The translations under genes were made by a program, and so were the position numbers. DNA of 64,000 nt from Podaxis mareebaensis (Eukaryota; Basidiomycota; Agaricomycetes; Agaricales; Agaricaceae). This document shows, in pieces, positions 58,246 through 64,000 of this stretch. The notes beneath the pieces were generated by a model. It was not told where the DNA came from. It was given only the letters and a program-made list of their open reading frames with translations, and made no database searches. Each line of letters opens with the position of its first letter. Within the stretch, counting starts at the first letter, position 1. The stretch lies in assembly GCA_018524725.1 (NCBI GenBank), contig JAEUWP010000518.1, positions 27,003-91,002 of the forward strand, given 5' to 3'.

Positions 58246-60646
58246 ATGAGTCAGATTAACAGTAGCCACGGTCATCGTAAGACATCAAGTCGGTGGAGTC
58301 AGCATTCCGATGTCGACTCACATCCCTCAGCTGGTTTCTTCGCCAATGCCCACTGTTTCACAATCGACAATTCTACATTTATAGACGGAACTCAGTCGAA
58401 TGACGCACACCGTGAGTATTTCAATTAACATTCATAACCAGTGATGGCCTCATGGATGAAACAGTCATGGAATTGCTTGCGAAAAACAAGATCACTGGCG
58501 CTGAATTCAACTCATCTGAACGCTATCCTCCTCCGACCTGTCATCCGGGTACCAGGCTCGATGTATTAGGCAATATTCAATCTTGGATGCACAACGTCGC
58601 CCACGAGAAGAAGATCCTGTGGCTCAATGGCCCTGTTGGCGTTGGCAAATCAGCCATCACCCAGGCTATCGCAGACATCGAGTCCGATTCCCCGATTTCC
58701 ATACTCGGCGCTACACTCTTCTTTTCGCGGCCAAATAAGCGTGATGACCCTCAACGTGTCTTCATTACCATCGCATATCAGCTCGCTGCCAAGTATTCAC
58801 AATACAGGAGATATGTCGTCGAGCTGCTCACCCAAGATCCCACGCTAGTCGACAAATCACTCGTCGAGCAGTTCAAAAAATTCATCGCGCAACCTTTTAT
58901 CAACAAGAAAATATCGAAGAGCCTTGACAACACAGTATTGATACTCCTCGATGGGTTGGATGAATGCCGGGGCGACGACGTACAATGTGAAATCATCTCC
59001 CTCATTGGCAAATTCGCCCTCCAACACCCGAAATCTCCTCTCATCTGGCTCATTACGAGTCGCCCTGAGCCCCATATCCGATCTACATTCTCATCCAGGC
59101 CAATTAAATCAAGCTACCAGGAGATTGTGATACATGCCGACTCGGACCAGGCTTGCTTGGATGTTGAACGATATTTACGAGACAAATTCAACGAAATCCG
59201 GGAGAGGTACTCCACATCATTTCCTTCGCCAACGCAGCCATGGCCAACCGAGTCACATTTTGTGAAGATAGCAACTTGGTCATCTGGCCTATTCATATTT
59301 CCATCTCTCGCTATCCGATTCATTGAGGATAGGGAGTATGCGAACCCAGTCTCTCAGTTAAACAAGGTCCTTAACGTGATCGACTCTGTACCATTGGCTG
59401 ATATTTCGGAAAATCCTTTTGCAACTCTTGATGCCCTCTACACTCGCATCCTCTCCGGAATACATCGGCGCGTACTACCGACCACAATGAGCATCCTAAA
59501 GTACTACGTTAGCTCTCGCCGTGAATTTATCTTCGCGTGCAATTTCCTTGGAGTTACCCAAGCCGACGCGTACAGTGCACTTGGGAAGCTCCATTCCGTG
59601 CTCAAAATTCCGGAGCCCGAAGATGCATATGCACAACGCCTGGAGCCATTCCATGCCTCCTTTTTCGACTATCTCACTTCCCGTTCCCGCTCTGGAGTAT
59701 TCCACGTGGATGAGCTAGAGGTAGGAAGTTGGTACCTCTCTCTATGTGTCCGTGTCCTACTCGAATCCCATGATCCTGGTCAGTCTGCCGCTCTCTTGAA
59801 TGGGGATAAACTTTGACGATGCTCACAGATGCGTCCGATATTCAAGTGTCTCGGATCAAATTATCTTGGCCACTTGGAGCCCATGGCGCGGAGATTCGAG
59901 CTAACCTGTACGAAAGATCACTCTTGAATCTAATCTTTACAGGGCCGGGATCAGTCACTGATTCCATCCAGACAGAATTCAAGAGACTCTCGTCCTTCTT
60001 CCGAGATTTGGATTTTGGGGATTGGGATAATCCTCTGCCTGGGGAGCTTAAAGGCCACGGCCTAGGTTATTTCCTTTATTCGGTTTGTTTTCACTCCCTA
60101 TTGCGTGGAGATACTGACATCGTACATAGGGCTTTGTATCGCAACTTGAGGAGTTGGGAGTCATACAGTCAATCCCATTACAATCACTCAATTTCGACCA
60201 CATCAGGCTGAATGGAATTACTGAGATAATCAGAGTATTTCCCCTCAGTCAGGAGCCTGTAGACCAGAAAATACCCGAACAAAATTGGGGACCTTCGTAT
60301 GGGGTTTGGTACATCCCGATTCGCAATGTGAGCGGATTCAGTGGTGGTCTATCCTTCGTTAATTGATAGCAACTAACATCAAATTGTTTCCTTAATGCAG
60401 ACTCAATTCATGAACAGCCAAGGGGAGAAGATCATTGATTACGATTGGCACCACAAGCGCGTTCGCTTATGCGAGGATGCATTTTGGGAAGCCCACGTCC
60501 GGAAATGGCTCTCTACAGTGACGAGCACCATGCCATCCCACCCCATCACACTATTTGGAAAAGGAGAGAAGAGCTGTGCATATATCCAGTTCGAAATTCC
60601 CGGAGAACTTTGGATCTACGCCTTGCCCTATATCCAGCTAGTATAA
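58246..60646 (+). CDS. NACHT NTPase N4, myristoylation glycine lost
   Basis: Exons 58246-58411, 58465-59778, 59829-60082, 60130-60327 and 60401-60646 give 725 residues. Starts MSQINSSHGHRKTSSRWSQ: Gly2 has become Ser, so myristoylation is not expected although the rest of the motif is kept. The second motif is GFFANAHCFTIDNSTFIDGT (N1 type). Walker A reads NGPVGVGKSA (Ala to Val), Walker B LILLDGLDECR; the arginine motif is WLITSRPEPHIR. The C-terminal domain is present but somewhat more diverged (LEELGVIQSIPL, WIYALPYIQLV). The intact frame argues that it is expressed, possibly as a soluble form or partner of the other units. Confidence 0.88.
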
Positions 60647-60674
60647 CATGTCTATGTCTGCTTCACCATCTGTA

Positions 60675-60850
60675 GTGTTGCCAAACAAGATGTCGTCAGC
60701 CAACCTTTCCTTGATAGCCTTCATCAATCAGTTGTCTACATTATCGCTGAACGGTGTAGCCGCGGGATGGTAAGTCAGGGACCGTGTAGCTGGAGCTTGA
60801 AGCTTGAACCATGCAACTGCGAGTCTTGTTTCCCCTCCCCACTACAGTCA
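60675..60850. repeat. Shared relic, copy 2
   Basis: Second copy of the stretch at 46795-46990 ('ttgccaaacaagatgtcgtc' to 'gtcagggaccgtgtagct'). The minus strand reads SDNVDN, a stop, then LMKAIKERLADDILFGN. Source gene not recognised. Confidence 0.55.
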
Positions 60851-60859
60851 CTATGCATC

Positions 60860-61510
60860 GTATTTACACCCTCGTAAATCAAACATTCATCCCCTTCCTC
60901 TCCGCCGCACCCATATTGGATCCCTCCATATCGACCTTTAACTGCTGAACCGCTCTTTGGCCTTGCTATTACACCGAAACATACATCCGAGTTTAGGACG
61001 CTCATCAAACCTAGCGAGCACGCAGGGTCGTCCTCCTACTCCCTTTACTCTCCTCCTGCAGTGCCTAGGTGTGAAAAATTCCATTGCGAGGTGACACGAG
61101 ATAAGAGCGGAAGCAGCAGTAGCAGAACGTAGCCATCCCTGTGAGCGAGCCTCTTTATTTAGCCACGAAACTATGAACACGTTCCTGGCCCGGGTTACAA
61201 AAGCGCGATCCCAGGGATGACGAGCATTGGGAGGATCTGGGTGATAGGGAGAATGGTTAAAAGGCTTTCGTGGCTTGTGGCGCGTGGAGTAGGAGACGAG
61301 GCAAGAGTGGATTATGTCACATGTGGAAATGCGAAACGGTGTCAATAGGCACGAGCAGCAAGATCGGGGATCAGAGCAGGGTGCAAGGATCTGTGAGGTT
61401 GAGATTTGATGATACAGTAATCAAGCTCGAGGGCAGTAGCGATGTGGAGGCCACTGAGGTTTGTCGATATGTAGTATATGGCGGCCCCAAGCTCAAAGGG
61501 TGGTGACTAT
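60860..61510. repeat. Dispersed repeat, copy 5, plus conserved N5 upstream block
   Basis: Blocks 'tttaggacgctcatcaaa', 'gataagagcggaagcagc' and 'gttaaaaggctttcgtgg' are followed by a block ('ggcagtagcgatgtggagg') also found before N2 and N3. Confidence 0.7.
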
Positions 61511-61609
61511 GTTCAATGGTCCCCACAGTCAACAAGGATCAACGCGACCCGCGCCAATCGAAGCTCACTTTCGGGCGCTCATTCCACCCATGCCCGCTCT
61601 AGATCCCAA

Positions 61610-61627
61610 GTCACGATCCGGTGTGAC
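61610..61627. promoter_or_regulatory. Candidate dyad operator upstream of N5
   Basis: GTCACG-ATCCGG-TGTGAC, 86 bp before the start codon; one mismatch to the perfect arms of the N4 site. Confidence 0.45.
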
Positions 61628-61713
61628 CATGCTCATGGATGTTAGTGTATGTTGCGACACACACAGCCCTCAACGTGACCTGATCTCACCCTCACCACTT
61701 GCTTCCACCATCC

Positions 61714-64000
61714 ATGGGTCAGAATATCAGCAAGGCTGGTCGTCGCAAGACCTCGAGTCGATCAGGTCGACATTCAGACGTTGGCTCAGATCCTTCAGCT
61801 GGTTTCTTCACCAATGCCCAGCGTTTCACGATCAACAACTCTACATTTATCGACGGCAACCAGTCGAACGATACACACTGTGAGTATCTCAATTGATACC
61901 AATAACGGGCGCTAGCCTCACGGAAGAAATAGTCATGGAATTACTTGCGAAAAAGAGGATCGCCGGCGCCGAATTCAACTCATCTGAGCGTCACCCTCCA
62001 CCGACTTGTCATCCGGGTACCAGACTCGACATATTAGGCAATATTCAGTCATGGATGCATAACATTGCCCGCGAGAAGAAGATCTTGTGGCTCGACGGTC
62101 CTGCTGGCGTTGGCAAGTCAGCCATCACCCAGGCCATTGCAGACACCGAGTCCGATTCCCGGACCTCCATACTGGGTGCTACACTCTTCTTTTCACGACC
62201 GAGCGAGCGTGATGACCCCCAGCGCGTCTTCACTACTATCGCATACCAGCTCGCTGCCAGATATTCACAGTACCGGAGATACATTGTCGAGTTGCTCGCC
62301 CAAGATCCCACGCTGGTCGACAAGTCACCCGTCGAGCAGTTCAAAAAATTCATCACACAACCCTTTACTGATAAGAAGTTGTTGAAGGCCCTCGACAACA
62401 CAGTATTGGTACTCCTCGATGGGTTGGATGAATGCCGTGGTGAAGAAGCACAACGTGAAATCCTCTCCCTCATTGGCAAATTTGCCCTCCAGCATCCGAA
62501 ATCGCCTCTCATCTGGCTCGTTGTCAGCCGCCCCGAGCCCCATATCCGAGCCGCGTTCTCCTCCGAGTCAATCGAAGCAAGCTACGAGGAGATGGCGATA
62601 CCCGCTGACTCGGCCCAAGCTTGTTTGGACGTTGAACGATATTTGCGAGACAAATTCAACGAAATCCAGAGAGAATACCCCGCATCATTTCCATCGCCAA
62701 CGCAGCTATGGCCAGCTGAAGCACATTTCATGAAAATAGCGGCTCGGTCGTCTGGCCTGTTTATATTCCCAACTCTCGTCATCCGATTCATTAAGGACAG
62801 GGAATATGCGAACCCGATCTCTCAGTTGAACAAGGTCCTCAATGTCATCGATTCCGTGCCATCAACTGATACACCGGAAAATCCGTTTACAACTCTCGAT
62901 GCTCTCTATACTCAGATCCTCTCTGGAATACATCGGCACGTACTACCGGCTGCAATGAGTATATTAAAGTATTACGCCAATTGCTCCCGTGAATTTGTCC
63001 TTGCCTGCAATTTTCTCCAACTTACCCAGCCCGATGCATACGGTGCACTTGGGAAACTCCATTCCGTGCTCAAAATCCCGGCACCTGAAGATGCACATGA
63101 ACAACCGCTGGTGCCATTCCATGCTTCATTTTTCGACTACCTCACCTCCTATTCCCGCTCTGGAGTTTTCTACGTGGGCAGGCTAGAGGCAAAACGATGG
63201 GACCTTTCCCTGTGTATCCGTATCCTGCTTGAATCCCATGATCCTGGTCAGTCAGCCACCCCTCTAAATGATGATGAACTCTGAGGATATTCGCAGATGT
63301 GTCTGATATTCAGATGTCTCGGGTCAAATTATCTTGGCCATTTGGAGGCCGCGATACAGAGATCCAAGCTTTCCTCTACGATGAATCACTCTGGTATCTA
63401 ATCAATGCCGAGCCTGAGTTAGTCAACGATCCCATTAGGACAGAATTCCAGAGACTTTCGTCCTTCTTTCGAGATCTGGATTTTGGTGAGCAGGACCGCC
63501 TTTTGCCTGAGGGCCTTAGGGACCACGCCCTAAGCTTTTTCCTTGATTCAGTTTGTGTCTCTCCTTCTTATCGCGTGGAGACACTGACATTGGACGCAGC
63601 CTTTTGTATCGCAGCTTGAGGAGTGGGGAATTATAAAAACAGCCCCATTACAATCGTTCAATTTTGATTGCATCAGGTTGAATCAAACTGCTGCGATATT
63701 CAACGTTTTTCCCGAGCATCAAGACCCTGTAGACAAGGAAATACCCAATGAAAATTGGGACGAACCTCGCTCCCTTTGGTACGGGTCGATTTTTGACGTG
63801 AGTAAAGCTGCTGGTTGAGTCAGCAGTAACCTATCCTCTGTTTGATGACGTCTAACATGAAATTGTTTCCCTACCGCAGACTCAATTCGTGGACAACCGG
63901 GGGAAGAAGATCATCGATTACGACTGGGCAGAGAAGCACGTTCGTTTATCTGAGGATTCGTTTTGGGAAGCCCACGTCCGGAAACGGCTCTCCACATTGA
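61714..64000 (+). CDS. NACHT NTPase N5, predicted N-myristoylated, cut by window edge
   Basis: Exons 61714-61879, 61933-63246, 63297-63550, 63600-63797 and 63880 to beyond 64000. Starts MGQNISKAGRRKTSSRSGR with Gly2 and Ser6; an upstream in-frame Met (15 bases earlier) is less likely because the other units start at the aligned MGQN. The second motif GFFTNAQRFTINNSTFIDGN is identical to that of N1. NACHT motifs are DGPAGVGKSA, LVLLDGLDECR and WLVVSRPEPHIR. Exons 1-4 have exactly the lengths of N1 and N4. The visible part of exon 5 (TQFVDNRGKKIIDYDW to WEAHVRKRLST) is open; only the final ~40 residues are missing. Confidence 0.9.

Noticed and set aside
45355..61710. LTR retrotransposon as the cause of the dispersed repeat
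   Set aside because: No reverse transcriptase, integrase, primer-binding site or matching long terminal repeats are visible in the spacers.
42946..64000. CRISPR-like or phage-like interpretation of the repeated region
   Set aside because: The repeats are whole genes with spliceosomal introns; there are no short regularly spaced repeats and no bacterial signals.

Overview
The window looks like nuclear DNA of a mushroom-forming basidiomycete (Agaricomycetes). The evidence is genes split by many ~50-bp GT-AG introns, NACHT NTPases with the basidiomycete-type 'FFxxAxxFxI' N-terminal motif, a fungal LRR-PP2C-cyclase adenylate cyclase, a non-canonical G-alpha, a BCS1-type AAA ATPase and a fused fungal FGAM synthase. 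No species can be named from the sequence alone.

Layout. 0-1.2 kb: 5' part of a minus-strand NACHT gene. 1.6-4 kb: decayed beta-lactamase-like genes. 4.3-9.0 kb: a 14-exon minus-strand gene with a helical N-terminus, an EF-hand and two ZZ-like zinc fingers. 9-12.5 kb: little that can be supported. 12.5-23.6 kb: conserved genes for a BCS1-like AAA ATPase, an Arf-like GTPase with a C-terminal extension, tRNA-Thr, the purine enzyme FGAM synthase and a four-helix membrane protein. 25-30 kb: an F-box protein convergent with a G-alpha-like protein. 32.2 kb: a scrap of the EF-hand/ZZ family. 32.6-34.8 kb: a Ser/Thr-rich protein. 36.7-42.5 kb: adenylate cyclase.

42.9-64 kb is accessory. It holds five plus-strand paralogous NACHT genes (called N1 to N5), the last cut by the window edge. 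All five keep the same five-exon structure and appear intact. Four start with Met-Gly-Gln-Asn-x-Ser followed by basic residues, a textbook N-myristoylation signal, then a short beta-prone 'FFTNAxxFTI' peptide, the NACHT ATPase and a ~230-residue C-terminal region without recognisable WD40, ankyrin or TPR repeats. I read this as an expanding cluster of membrane-tethered STAND/NLR-like sensors. This is the best candidate for an undescribed system here.

The spacers of the array are full of debris: an orphan last exon, a tRNA-Lys and its decayed copy, three pieces of an Hsp110-type chaperone gene, a decayed copy of the adenylate cyclase N-terminal exon, five copies of a ~350-550 bp dispersed repeat, and a TA-flanked MITE. 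The debris implies that the array grew from a cassette of NACHT gene, tRNA-Lys and Hsp110 by unequal exchange. G-alpha and adenylate cyclase, which work in one cAMP pathway in fungi, lie 6.5 kb apart, but this G-alpha lacks the catalytic glutamine.
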